A stretch of DNA of 64,000 bases. It comes from an uncultured Eubacteriales bacterium. GTDB taxonomy: Bacteria; Bacillota; Clostridia; Oscillospirales; Oscillospiraceae. Made by a program: the position numbers and the translations under genes. The stretch lies in NCBI GenBank assembly GCA_934597725.1, contig CAKTSK010000003.1:1-64000 (forward strand), written 5' to 3'. Numbering within the stretch: position 1 is the first letter of the stretch; each line of letters opens with the position of its first letter. This document shows positions 1 to 7,136 of the stretch, one piece after another. A model generated the notes under the pieces. That model was not told where the DNA came from and searched no databases. It saw only the letters and a list, made by a program, of their open reading frames with translations.

Positions 1-35
1 ATCCGGCTGCCCAGGGGGCGTGGATCGTTTGGTGG

Positions 36-968
36 TCAGTCCTGGAAGAGGGGGGTGGAGAGGTACCGCTCGCCGGTGTCCGGCAGCAGGACCACGATGG
101 TCTTGCCTCGGTTCTCCGGCCGCTTGGCCAGCTGCAGGGCAGCGTGGAGGGCCGCGCCGGAGGAGATGCCCACCAGCAGCCCCTCCCGGCGGCCCATGAG
201 CCGCCCGGCGGCATAGGCCTCGGCCTCGGTGACGGGGAAGATCTCGTCATAGATCTGGGTGTTGAGGACCTTGGGGACAAAGTTCGCCCCGATGCCCTGC
301 AAGCCGTGGGGACCGGCGGTCCCTCTGCTCAGCAGGGGAGAGGAGGCAGGCTCGACGGCCACGACTTTGATCTGGGGGTTCTGCTTCTTGAGATACTCGC
401 CCACGCCGGTGATGGTGCCGCCGGTCCCCACGCCGGCCACGAACACGTCCACCTGGCCGTCGGTGTCGTTCCAGATCTCCGGGCCGGTGGTGGTCCGGTG
501 GGCGGCGGCGTTGGCGGGGTTGTCAAACTGGCCGGGGATGAAGGCGTGGGGGAGGGAGCGGGCCAGCTCTTCCGCCTTGGCGATGGACCCGGCCATCCCC
601 TGGGCGCCGGGGGTGAGGACCAGCTCTGCGCCGTAGGCGGTCATGAGCAGGCGGCGCTCCATGCTCATGGAGTCCGGCATGACGATGATGGTGCGGTAGC
701 CCCGCACGGCGGCCACGGCGGCCAGCCCGATGCCGGTGTTGCCGGAGGTGGGCTCGATGATCACCGAGTCGGGCTGGAGGACGCCCCGGGCTTCCGCGTC
801 GTCCAGCATGGCGGCGGCCACCCGGTCCTTGGCCGAGCCGGCGGGGTTGCACCCTTCCAGTTTGGCCAGCACCGTGGCCTGCAGCCCCTCTGCCCGCTGG
901 ATGCGGCGCAGGTCCAGCAGGGGGGTGCCGCCGATAAGCTCCTCAACGGAGGAATGGATATTAGACAT
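36..968 (-). CDS. cysK: Cysteine synthase A (O-acetylserine sulfhydrylase)
   Basis: PLP-dependent beta-substitution enzyme that makes L-cysteine from O-acetylserine and sulfide in the cytoplasm. The 310-residue product has the usual length. The PLP lysine is K47 in AGSAKDR, the substrate loop TSGNTG is at about 74-79, and the phosphate-binding GTGGTITG is at 181-188. I chose the ATG at 968 because it has a good ribosome-binding site (AAGGAG about 7 nt upstream), whereas a longer frame to 1085 would run through the promoter. It is transcribed alone, divergently from the YcxB-like gene. Assignment is secure at the family level; separation from CysM rests on general similarity only. Confidence 0.93.
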   Translation of the reverse strand: MSNIHSSVEELIGGTPLLDLRRIQRAEGLQATVLAKLEGCNPAGSAKDRVAAAMLDDAEARGVLQPDSVIIEPTSGNTGIGLAAVAAVRGYRTIIVMPDSMSMERRLLMTAYGAELVLTPGAQGMAGSIAKAEELARSLPHAFIPGQFDNPANAAAHRTTTGPEIWNDTDGQVDVFVAGVGTGGTITGVGEYLKKQNPQIKVVAVEPASSPLLSRGTAGPHGLQGIGANFVPKVLNTQIYDEIFPVTEAEAYAAGRLMGRREGLLVGISSGAALHAALQLAKRPENRGKTIVVLLPDTGERYLSTPLFQD

Positions 969-1034
969 AGCAGTCTCCTTCTTTATCTTGGAGTCCGGCC
1001 GTTCAGACGGCCGGAGGGTCCTGTTTCTGCTGTT

Positions 1035-1064
1035 ATTATAAGGCGTTCCCCCGGGGTTTGTCAA
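1035..1064 (-). promoter_or_regulatory. Sigma-A promoter of cysK
   Basis: On the minus strand a perfect TTGACA (1064-1059) is followed after 18 bp by TATAAT (1040-1035). The predicted start lies about 55-60 nt upstream of the cysK ATG. Confidence 0.75.
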
Positions 1065-1099
1065 GGCGGAGGGGACAGCCTGCAAGGGACAGGTTGTCC

Positions 1100-1128
1100 T
1101 TGACAGACTGTGCCGGCGGCCTTAAAAT
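1100..1128 (+). promoter_or_regulatory. Sigma-A promoter of the YcxB-like gene
   Basis: TTGACA (1100-1105), a 17-bp spacer and TAAAAT (1123-1128). It lies back to back with the cysK promoter. A GGGACAG direct repeat and a GGACA..TGTCC inverted repeat sit just upstream, between about 1071 and 1099, and could be an operator for either gene; no regulator is evident here. Confidence 0.65.
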
Positions 1129-1228
1129 AAATACCATAGAAAGAACCTGCCAGAGGCCCTGGCAGCCGGCGGCAGCGCCCCGGCCTTCCAGGCCGCGGCC
1201 CGGGCGCAGAAAGAGAGGGAAGGGACCC

Positions 1229-1786
1229 ATGGAATATCAGGTGAAGATGGTCTACCGGCAGGAGGATGTGGCGGCGCTGGTCAAGACGCTGGAGTTCCGG
1301 CGCAGGCCGGAGAAGAACCTGCGCCGGGCCCGGAAGATCGGCTATCCCATTTTCGGGGTCCTGCTGCTGCTCATGGGAACGGGGGTCATCGGCGGGATCT
1401 TCAGCATGGGCGTCTTTGCCCCGGTGACGATCCTGACCCTGGTGGTCTCCCTGGCCTGTATCCTGGGGGGCATCGCCCTGCTGCGCCGGGCGGACACCCG
1501 GGGGATGGAGCGGCGCTCCTGGGAGCGGTATCCCAACAAGGGGATGACCCTGACCTATACCTTTTATCCAGACCACTTTGAGGAGGAGGACGAGGTCTCC
1601 GGCCGGAATACATTTTCCTACCTGAGCATCAAGAGCGCCAACGAAGATGAGGGCCACTTTTTCCTCTTCACCAGCACCAACGCCGCCCACATGCTGCGAA
1701 AAGACTGCTTTGTGCAGGGCGACCCGGCGGCGTTTGCGGCCTTTGTGCGCAAGCACGCCGCTGTGACCATGGACCCTGTGGAATGA
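1229..1786 (+). CDS. YcxB-like membrane protein
   Basis: A 185-residue protein with a basic N-terminal segment, two adjacent hydrophobic helices (about residues 38-58 and 65-85) and a soluble C-terminal half. The aromatic/acidic C-terminal region (TYTFYPDHFEE, then a YLSIKSANE-like strand) resembles the YcxB-like/PH-like domain of small Firmicute membrane proteins of unknown function. The ATG at 1229 follows GAGGGAAGGG and leaves a roughly 95-nt leader containing a CTGCCAG..CTGGCAG hairpin. The next gene starts 48 bp downstream and is probably cotranscribed. Membrane topology is clear; the family name is moderately sure and the role is unknown. Confidence 0.6.
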   Translation: MEYQVKMVYRQEDVAALVKTLEFRRRPEKNLRRARKIGYPIFGVLLLLMGTGVIGGIFSMGVFAPVTILTLVVSLACILGGIALLRRADTRGMERRSWERYPNKGMTLTYTFYPDHFEEEDEVSGRNTFSYLSIKSANEDEGHFFLFTSTNAAHMLRKDCFVQGDPAAFAAFVRKHAAVTMDPVE

Positions 1787-1834
1787 CCACGCGCACCCCG
1801 CCGCCCAGGGCGGAAGGGGGGAAAGGAGAGCGAG

Positions 1835-2737
1835 ATGAGCATTTTTACCAACGAGAGCATCCTGGCCTGGCTGAAGTATTTTTCAGACAACGCCGAGATC
1901 GACCTGTCCAACGTCCGCTTGCTGGACATCACCGGGGAGAACCGGAACCTGCTGCCCACGGTGCAGGCCAACCGGTCGGTGATCGTCTTTACCGACGGCA
2001 ACCACCCGGAGGTCTTTTACAGCATGTGGGACGCTGGCATGGGGGACTGTGAGATCTGGTACAACGAGGGCTCGGACCCGTCCGGCCCCATGAAGCACAA
2101 CCTCCTCTCGGAGATGATCGACCGGGGCGTGAACGTCTCGGCGGCCATGCTCATCAACAACCCCAACGCCCACTCGGCCTATCGCATCGGCCTGGACAAC
2201 AGCAGCTTCTCCCCCGGCACCATCCGGTATGTGGACCCGGAGATCCGGGCGGTGATCCTGAAAAAGCTCCACCTGGACGAGCGGGAGACCATCTGCTGCG
2301 TCTCCGGCGAGAGCATCGCCGTGGAAGCCGCCATTGCCGTCCGCCGGGGCAACGTGGTGGCCGTGGAGTACAAGCCCGGGGACCGGCAGACCATGGAGGA
2401 AAACGTGGTCCGCTTTGGCCTGCAGAACGTGCTCATCGTGGACGACATGGAGAGCTACTCCCACCGCTGGCCGGTGCCGGACGTGGCGTTTCTGGTGGCC
2501 TCGCCCAAGCTGGAGCTGGAGCTGAAGACCCTGGTGCGGGTCAACCCCAAGATCCGGGTGGTCATCTATACCCTGGAGTTCAGCTTCATGAGCCGCATCC
2601 CCGGTATGCTCTGGGAGACCGGCATCGAGCCCACCGAGGTCATGCAGCTGGAGGTGTCCAAGGTGGGGCGGAAGGACGAGATCGAGGTCCAGCCCGCCCC
2701 CTGGATCTTCTCCGGTCAGGCCGGCGGCCCCCAGTGA
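1835..2737 (+). CDS. Orphan CbiT/CbiE-like methyltransferase-fold protein
   Basis: A 300-residue soluble protein. Its second half resembles the CbiT precorrin methyltransferase module: a transition around SFSPGTIRYVDPEIRAVIL, then a Rossmann-like strand-loop-helix, then EYKPGDRQTMEENVVRFGL, the expected second strand and helix. The SAM-binding glycine motif of true CbiT (DxGxGTG) is replaced by CCVSGES, so cofactor binding is doubtful. The N-terminal half has a dinucleotide-like pattern compatible with a decayed CbiE domain. No cobalamin genes are nearby. RBS GGAAAGGAGAGCG precedes the ATG. The fold is inferred from the pattern; the function is unknown. Confidence 0.5.
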   Translation: MSIFTNESILAWLKYFSDNAEIDLSNVRLLDITGENRNLLPTVQANRSVIVFTDGNHPEVFYSMWDAGMGDCEIWYNEGSDPSGPMKHNLLSEMIDRGVNVSAAMLINNPNAHSAYRIGLDNSSFSPGTIRYVDPEIRAVILKKLHLDERETICCVSGESIAVEAAIAVRRGNVVAVEYKPGDRQTMEENVVRFGLQNVLIVDDMESYSHRWPVPDVAFLVASPKLELELKTLVRVNPKIRVVIYTLEFSFMSRIPGMLWETGIEPTEVMQLEVSKVGRKDEIEVQPAPWIFSGQAGGPQ

Positions 2738-2782
2738 CAAAAAAAGCCCGGGCCGGGACGGAAAAACAGGAAAAATTGCGCC

Positions 2783-2812
2783 TTGACAAAGCCCCTGCCC
2801 CGTGCGTATAAT
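2783..2812 (+). promoter_or_regulatory. Sigma-A promoter of the por operon
   Basis: TTGACA (2783-2788), an 18-bp spacer and a perfect TATAAT (2807-2812). Initiation would fall near 2819, just before the T-box leader. Confidence 0.8.
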
Positions 2813-2833
2813 AGCCTCAATCAAACAGCCAAT

Positions 2834-3087
2834 GGCAAACGGCAATGATGGAGACAGTAAGCGCCGCGGAACCCCGCAGCGATTCGGGGATGGTGAGAGC
2901 CCGAAGGAAGTAGCGCGGCGGCCTGAAGATCCCTCCTGAGCTGCAGGCCGAACATCCCCGCCGGGGATCAGTAGGTTCTGCCGGAGTCCCCCGTTACAGG
3001 GAGCGCGTATGTTGGTACGCAGGTAACAGGTGGTTTTGCGAAGTCTTTTTCAGCCTTCGTCCTTTTACGGGACGAAGGCTTTTTTTG
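2834..3087 (+). promoter_or_regulatory. T-box riboswitch leader, probably tRNA-Ile responsive
   Basis: All T-box landmarks occur in order: the Stem I opening AATGATGGAGACAGTAA (2843-2860); the Stem I distal region with GGTGAGAGCCCG; the specifier side GAAGATCCCTCCTGAG (2926-2940) with ATC at 2929-2931; a Stem III hairpin (GCGTA..TACGC, about 3005-3020); the T-box element AGGTGGTTTTGCG (3028-3040); and an intrinsic terminator. The bulge TGGT (3031-3034) can pair with a tRNA 3' end bearing discriminator A, as tRNA-Ile has. An Asp reading (GAT, 2928-2930) would usually need a G discriminator and fits less well. Uncharged tRNA should favour the antiterminator and switch on the downstream oxidoreductase genes. 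Confidence 0.88.
3052..3087 (+). terminator. T-box-controlled intrinsic terminator
   Basis: An 11-bp stem, AGCCTTCGTCC (3052-3062) against GGACGAAGGCT (3070-3080), followed by a T run. Its left arm also contains CTTCG, which can pair with CGAAG (3039-3043) next to the T-box to form the competing antiterminator. Confidence 0.9.
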
Positions 3088-3124
3088 TGCGGCAGGGACC
3101 CTGCCCAGGTCTTGGAGGTGTACC

Positions 3125-3709
3125 ATGAAAGAAAACGGTTTGATAGAATTTCGGTGGCATGGCCGGGGCGGCCAGGGGGCCAAAACGGCCTGCCTGCTGC
3201 TGGCGGACGCCGCCTTCAGCGCGGGAAAGTTCGTCCAGGGCTTCCCGGAGTACGGCCCGGAGCGCATGGGCGCCCCCATCACGGCCTATAACCGCATCAG
3301 CGACGTGCGGTGCAGCATCCACTGCAACATCGACCACCCGGACTATGTGGTGGTGGTGGACGAGACCCTGCTGGACACGGTGGACGTGACCCACGGCCTG
3401 TCCCCCGCAGGCGCAGTGATCGTCAACACCGCCCGCGCCCCCCAGCAGATCCGGGAAAAGCTGCGGGGCTGGACGGGCCGGGTGTGTACCATCGACGCCC
3501 GGCGGATCTCGGAGGAGACCCTGGGGCGGAACTTCCCCAACACGCCCATGCTCAGCGCGGCGGTGAAGGTCAGCGGCGTGCTGGAGGAGGCCCAGTTCAA
3601 GCAGGACATGGAAGAGAGCTTCCATCATAAATTTGCTGCCAAGCCCCAGGTCGTAGCCGGCAACATGGCCGCCCTGGTGCAGGCATGGGAGGAGGTGCAG
3701 GCAGGATGA
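3125..3709 (+). CDS. porC: 2-oxoacid:ferredoxin oxidoreductase, gamma subunit
   Basis: A 194-residue catalytic-domain gamma subunit of a four-subunit 2-oxoacid:ferredoxin oxidoreductase, which interconverts a 2-oxoacid plus CoA with acyl-CoA, CO2 and reduced ferredoxin. The N-terminal RWHGRGGQGAKTA matches the family's conserved glycine-rich start, followed by the FVQGFPEYGPERMGAP motif. RBS GGAGGTG precedes the ATG. First gene of a gamma-delta-alpha-beta operon behind the T-box; it overlaps the next gene by 4 bp. The family is certain. The substrate is best judged from the beta subunit. Confidence 0.92.
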   Translation: MKENGLIEFRWHGRGGQGAKTACLLLADAAFSAGKFVQGFPEYGPERMGAPITAYNRISDVRCSIHCNIDHPDYVVVVDETLLDTVDVTHGLSPAGAVIVNTARAPQQIREKLRGWTGRVCTIDARRISEETLGRNFPNTPMLSAAVKVSGVLEEAQFKQDMEESFHHKFAAKPQVVAGNMAALVQAWEEVQAG

Positions 3710-4014
3710 TCCGACCGGCAAACCAGATCGACGAGCATACCCCCTGGCAGGAGATGACCCTGGGCGGGGAGATCTATGAAGCGGCCACCGCCCGCTATGT
3801 GAACACCGGCGCCTGGCGCACCGACACCCCGGTGCTGGACCGGGAAAAGTGCCGCAGCTGTCTGCTGTGCGTGCCCTTCTGCCCCGACAGCTCTCTGCCG
3901 GTGGCCGAGGGGAAGCTGGTGGGCATCGACTACCAGCACTGCAAAGGGTGCGGCATCTGCGCCCAGGTCTGTCCCTTTGACGCCATTGCCATGAAGGAGG
4001 GGGGAGAAGCATGA
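3706..4014 (+). CDS. porD: 2-oxoacid:ferredoxin oxidoreductase, delta (ferredoxin) subunit
   Basis: A 102-residue ferredoxin-type subunit carrying two [4Fe-4S] clusters: CRSCLLCVPFCP and CKGCGICAQVCP. It passes electrons from the TPP centre to free ferredoxin. I chose the ATG at 3706, which overlaps the porC stop as ATGA and has GGGAGGAGGTG upstream; an upstream in-frame ATG at 3685 lies inside porC with no better ribosome-binding site. The separate short delta subunit is typical of four-subunit enzymes, in contrast to the single-chain clostridial enzyme. Confidence 0.92.
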   Translation: MIRPANQIDEHTPWQEMTLGGEIYEAATARYVNTGAWRTDTPVLDREKCRSCLLCVPFCPDSSLPVAEGKLVGIDYQHCKGCGICAQVCPFDAIAMKEGGEA

Positions 4015-5192
4015 ATTACAACGAGCGTTTGTCCGGCAACGAGGCCATTGCCTTTGCCATGAAGCAGATCGACCCCGACGTGATGGCGGCCTTCCCCATC
4101 ACCCCCTCCACAGAGATCCCCCAGTACTTTGCCCAGTATGTGGCCAACGGCGAGGTGAACACGGAGTTTGTCCCCGTGGAGTCGGAGCACAGCTCCATGT
4201 CCGCCTGCATCGGCGCAGAAGCCGCCGGCGGCCGGGCCGTGACGGCCACCTCCTCTGCCGGCCTGGCTCTCATGTATGAGATGATGTATGTGGCAGCGTC
4301 CAGCCGCCTGCCCATCACCCTGGCCTGCGTCAACCGGGCGCTGACCGGCCCCATCAACATCAACAACGACCACTCCGACTCCATGGGCATCCGGGATGCC
4401 GGGTGGATCCAGATTTATGCTGAAAATAACCAGGAGGCCTACGACAACTTCCTGCAGGCCATGCCCATCGGGGAGCATCCCTCGGTGCGCCTGCCGGTGA
4501 TGATCTGCCAGGACGGCTTCATCACCAGCCACGCGCTGGAAAACATCGTCCTGCTGGACACCGAGTCGGTCAAGGCGTTTGTCGGCGAGTACCGCCCGGA
4601 GAACTACCTGCTCAAGGCAGAGAACCCCCTGGCCATCGGCCCCTATGACCTGGGCTGCCACTACATGGAGCACAAGGTCCAGCAGGCAGAGGCCATGAAG
4701 GGCGCCAAGGCGCGCATCCTGGAGGTCGCCGCCCAGTTCGAGGCCCTGACCGGCCGGAAGTACGGCCTGTTCGAGGCCTATCAGATGGAGGACGCCGAGG
4801 TGGCGCTCCTCCTCATCGGCTCCTCCGCCGGCACGGCCAAGGTGGCGGTGGACCAGCTGCGGGCCAAGGGGGTCAAGGCGGGGCTGATCAAGATCCGGGT
4901 CTTCCGCCCCTTCCCCGCCGAGGAGCTGGCCCAGACCCTGGCCGGGGTGAAGGCCCTGGCCGTGATGGACAAGGCCGAGAGCTTTTCCGCCAACGGCGGC
5001 CCTCTCTTTGCCGAGGTCCGCAGCGCCCTGTACGACCTGGAAGCCCGGCCCCGCACGGTGGGCTATGTTTACGGCCTGGGTGGCCGGGACATCACACCGG
5101 CCCATTTTGAAGCGGTCTTTGCCCGTCTGACGGACCTGGCCGCCGGCGGCGACCTGGGACCCGTCTACACGCACTTGGGACAGAGGGGGTAA
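4011..5192 (+). CDS. porA: 2-oxoacid:ferredoxin oxidoreductase, alpha subunit
   Basis: A 393-residue alpha subunit with the pyrimidine-binding transketolase-like domain (SGNEAIAFAMKQ, then AFPITPSTEIPQ and the VESEHSSMSACIGA region) followed by the domain II/III segment containing a GSSAGTAK loop and KIRVFRPFP. Length matches PorA-type subunits. The start overlaps porD by 4 bp and follows GGGGGGAGAAGC. Translational coupling of all four genes implies stoichiometric assembly of the heterotetramer or its dimer. Confidence 0.92.
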   Translation: MNYNERLSGNEAIAFAMKQIDPDVMAAFPITPSTEIPQYFAQYVANGEVNTEFVPVESEHSSMSACIGAEAAGGRAVTATSSAGLALMYEMMYVAASSRLPITLACVNRALTGPININNDHSDSMGIRDAGWIQIYAENNQEAYDNFLQAMPIGEHPSVRLPVMICQDGFITSHALENIVLLDTESVKAFVGEYRPENYLLKAENPLAIGPYDLGCHYMEHKVQQAEAMKGAKARILEVAAQFEALTGRKYGLFEAYQMEDAEVALLLIGSSAGTAKVAVDQLRAKGVKAGLIKIRVFRPFPAEELAQTLAGVKALAVMDKAESFSANGGPLFAEVRSALYDLEARPRTVGYVYGLGGRDITPAHFEAVFARLTDLAAGGDLGPVYTHLGQRG

Positions 5193-5198
5193 GTGACC

Positions 5199-6146
5199 AT
5201 GGAAAACATCGAGAGAACCTATCATTTCAAAAAGACCCTGGAGAAGAAGGAGCGCTTTGTGGGGGGCCACCGTCTGTGCGCCGGCTGCGGCGCGGGCATT
5301 GCCGTCCGGGGCGTCCTGCGGGCGCTGAAGGAAGAGGACCGGGCCGTGGTGGGCAACGCCACCGGCTGCCTGGAGGTCAGTTCCTTCCTGTATCCCTATA
5401 CCGCCTATGAGGACAGCTACATCCACACCGCTTTTGAGAGCGCCGGCGCTTCTCTGTCCGGCGTGGAAGCGGCCTACAACGCCTTGAAGCGCAAGGGCAA
5501 GGTGAAGGGCGAGGTGAAGTTCATCACCTTCGGCGGCGATGGCGGCACCTATGACATCGGCTTCCAGTCCCTGTCCGGGGCCATGGAGCGGGGCCACGAC
5601 CTGACCTACGTCTGCTATGACAACGAGGCGTACATGAACACGGGCATCCAGCGCTCCTCCTCCACCCCCCGGTTTGCCCGGGCCACCACCTCTCCGGTGG
5701 GATCGGCCATTCCCGGCAAGACCCAGAACAAGAAGAACCTCACCGAGATCATTGCTGCCCACAACGTCCCCTATGTGGCCCAGACCACCTTCCTGGGCAA
5801 CTTCCGGGACCTGTATACCAAGGCCCAGAAGGCCATCTACACCCCCGGCCCCAGCTTTCTGAACATCATGGCCCCCTGCCCCCGCGGCTGGGAGTATCCG
5901 GCCGAAAAGCTGCCGGAGATCTGCAAGCTGGCGGTGGAGACCTGCGTCTGGCCTCTCTTCGAGGTCATCGACGGGGTGTGGCACCTGAGCTACGAACCCA
6001 AAGACAAGCGGCCGGTGGAGGAGTATCTGCGCCTCCAGGGCCGGTTCCGCCACATGTTCAAGCCCGGCAACGAGTGGATGATCGAAGCCGCCCAGCAGAA
6101 CGTGGATGACAACTGGGAAAAACTCCTGGCCAAGTGCCAGGGCTGA
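5199..6146 (+). CDS. porB: 2-oxoacid:ferredoxin oxidoreductase, beta (TPP-binding) subunit
   Basis: A 315-residue TPP-binding subunit. CAGCGAGI (C27, C30) begins the proximal [4Fe-4S] site. GGDGGTYDIG is the TPP/Mg motif, and DNEAYMNTGIQRSSSTP is the signature of pyruvate-type enzymes; branched-chain and 2-oxoglutarate types usually have DNxxYxMTGGQ here. I chose ATG 5199 over GTG 5193 because AGAGGGGG then sits about 9 nt away. Pyruvate-type enzymes also use 2-oxobutyrate, which matters given the Ile-type T-box. Last gene of the operon, followed at once by a terminator. Confidence 0.92.
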   Translation: MENIERTYHFKKTLEKKERFVGGHRLCAGCGAGIAVRGVLRALKEEDRAVVGNATGCLEVSSFLYPYTAYEDSYIHTAFESAGASLSGVEAAYNALKRKGKVKGEVKFITFGGDGGTYDIGFQSLSGAMERGHDLTYVCYDNEAYMNTGIQRSSSTPRFARATTSPVGSAIPGKTQNKKNLTEIIAAHNVPYVAQTTFLGNFRDLYTKAQKAIYTPGPSFLNIMAPCPRGWEYPAEKLPEICKLAVETCVWPLFEVIDGVWHLSYEPKDKRPVEEYLRLQGRFRHMFKPGNEWMIEAAQQNVDDNWEKLLAKCQG

Positions 6147-6156
6147 CCAGAACCCC

Positions 6157-6194
6157 AAAACGCCCCAAGGGACATCGTCCCTTGGGGCGTTTTT
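6157..6194 (+). terminator. Terminator of the por operon
   Basis: A 12-bp GC-rich stem, CGCCCCAAGGGA (6161-6172) against TCCCTTGGGGCG (6178-6189), with A-rich and T-rich flanks. It probably also ends the convergent minus-strand gene. Confidence 0.92.
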
Positions 6195-6201
6195 CTGTCT
6201 G

Positions 6202-7017
6202 TCAGAAGTCCAGCACCAACCCGGTGTGCAGCTGTTGGACCCGGGCGCCCAGGACCTCAGCCAGGATGTCATAGGCCGGCTGGCCGGTGCAGTGGCCGGT
6301 GACCACATGGCGCACCCCGGTCTCCGCCAGCCGCCGGGCGAAGGCCCGGACCTCCGGCTCGGGGGTCCGGTAGAGGTGGAACCCGCCGACAATGGCATAG
6401 AGCGGCTGGCCGGGGAAGGCCGCAGCGGCTTCGGTGACGATGGTGTCTGCCCCGGCGTGACAGCAGCTGTTGAAGATCACCAGCCCCTTGGGGGTGGTGA
6501 AGAGGAGGCTCTGCTCATGGGCAAAGTCGTCCGGGACCCAGTTGTCTCCCTCCCGCCGGTACATGCCGGCGGCCTGTCCCCGCTGGGCCAGCCCCGGCGT
6601 GGTGTGGGGCAGCAGGGTGACACCGGGCAGGGGAGAGGCTGTTCCCGTGACCCGGCGCAGCCGGTGGGCATAGGTCTCCAGCAGACCCCGCTGGATGCCC
6701 TCATACTGCCAGCCCCCCTCCGGCGTTTTGTCGTAGCAGGTCTCGCCGCACTCCTGGCGGAGATAGAAGGGGGCGGTCGGGTTGCGGGTGAAAAAGGTCT
6801 CCATGCCGTTGGCGTGGTCCCAGTGGGCGTGGGAGAGGACGCCGAAGGCGACCTTGCCCAGGTCCAGCCCCAGGGCATCGGCGTTGCGGGCGAAGAGGTC
6901 GCTGGCGCCGGTGTCCAGCAGGATCTGCCGGCCCTGGTAGTCCAGATAGAAGGCCAGCCCCCACTCGCCCTCCAGCCCGTTGGCGGACAGGTTGTCCACC
7001 AGTACAGTGGCGCGCAT
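6202..7017 (-). CDS. Metallo-beta-lactamase-fold hydrolase (COG1237-like)
   Basis: A 271-residue MBL-fold protein. The metal motif is SHAHWDHANG (H63, H65, D67, H68), with further ligands likely in the NSCCHAGAD region, GGFHLYRT and VTGHCTG. This arrangement resembles the group annotated as 7,8-dihydropterin-6-yl-methyl-4-(beta-D-ribofuranosyl)aminobenzene 5'-phosphate synthase-like (COG1237), whose bacterial members have unknown substrates. Start ATG at 7017 with AAGGAGCTG upstream. Convergent with por and divergent from spoIIIAA, so it is a single-gene unit. No signal peptide, hence cytoplasmic. Confidence 0.8.
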   Translation of the reverse strand: MRATVLVDNLSANGLEGEWGLAFYLDYQGRQILLDTGASDLFARNADALGLDLGKVAFGVLSHAHWDHANGMETFFTRNPTAPFYLRQECGETCYDKTPEGGWQYEGIQRGLLETYAHRLRRVTGTASPLPGVTLLPHTTPGLAQRGQAAGMYRREGDNWVPDDFAHEQSLLFTTPKGLVIFNSCCHAGADTIVTEAAAAFPGQPLYAIVGGFHLYRTPEPEVRAFARRLAETGVRHVVTGHCTGQPAYDILAEVLGARVQQLHTGLVLDF

Positions 7018-7052
7018 TGGATCAGCTCCTTGTCGTTCAATGTAGTGGTTTC

Positions 7053-7081
7053 AGTATACCGAACAGGAGAGGAACTGGCAA
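7053..7081 (-). promoter_or_regulatory. Sigma-A promoter of the MBL-fold gene
   Basis: On the minus strand TTGCCA (7081-7076), a 17-bp spacer and TATACT (7058-7053). The start would be about 30 nt before the ATG. Confidence 0.65.
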
Positions 7082-7084
7082 GAG

Positions 7085-7114
7085 GCATATCCCGGGGACA
7101 GGCCCGCATAGAAT
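7085..7114 (+). promoter_or_regulatory. Putative sigma-E promoter of spoIIIA
   Basis: GCATAT (7085-7090), a 16-bp gap and CATAGAAT (7107-7114) resemble the mother-cell sigma-E consensus (xATAxx ... CATACAxT) with one mismatch in the -10. spoIIIA is sigma-E-controlled in Bacillus subtilis. The site lies 23 bp before the spoIIIAA ATG. Confidence 0.55.
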
Positions 7115-7136
7115 GGGGGCAAAAGGAGGTGACGGG

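Noticed and set aside
3930..6398. A long minus-strand open frame (822 codons) opposite the por genes
   Set aside because: It is a shadow of the por genes caused by GC-rich third positions. The composition is unlike a protein family (very rich in Gly, Leu, His, Val), it lacks a ribosome-binding site, and the plus-strand genes have clear motifs.
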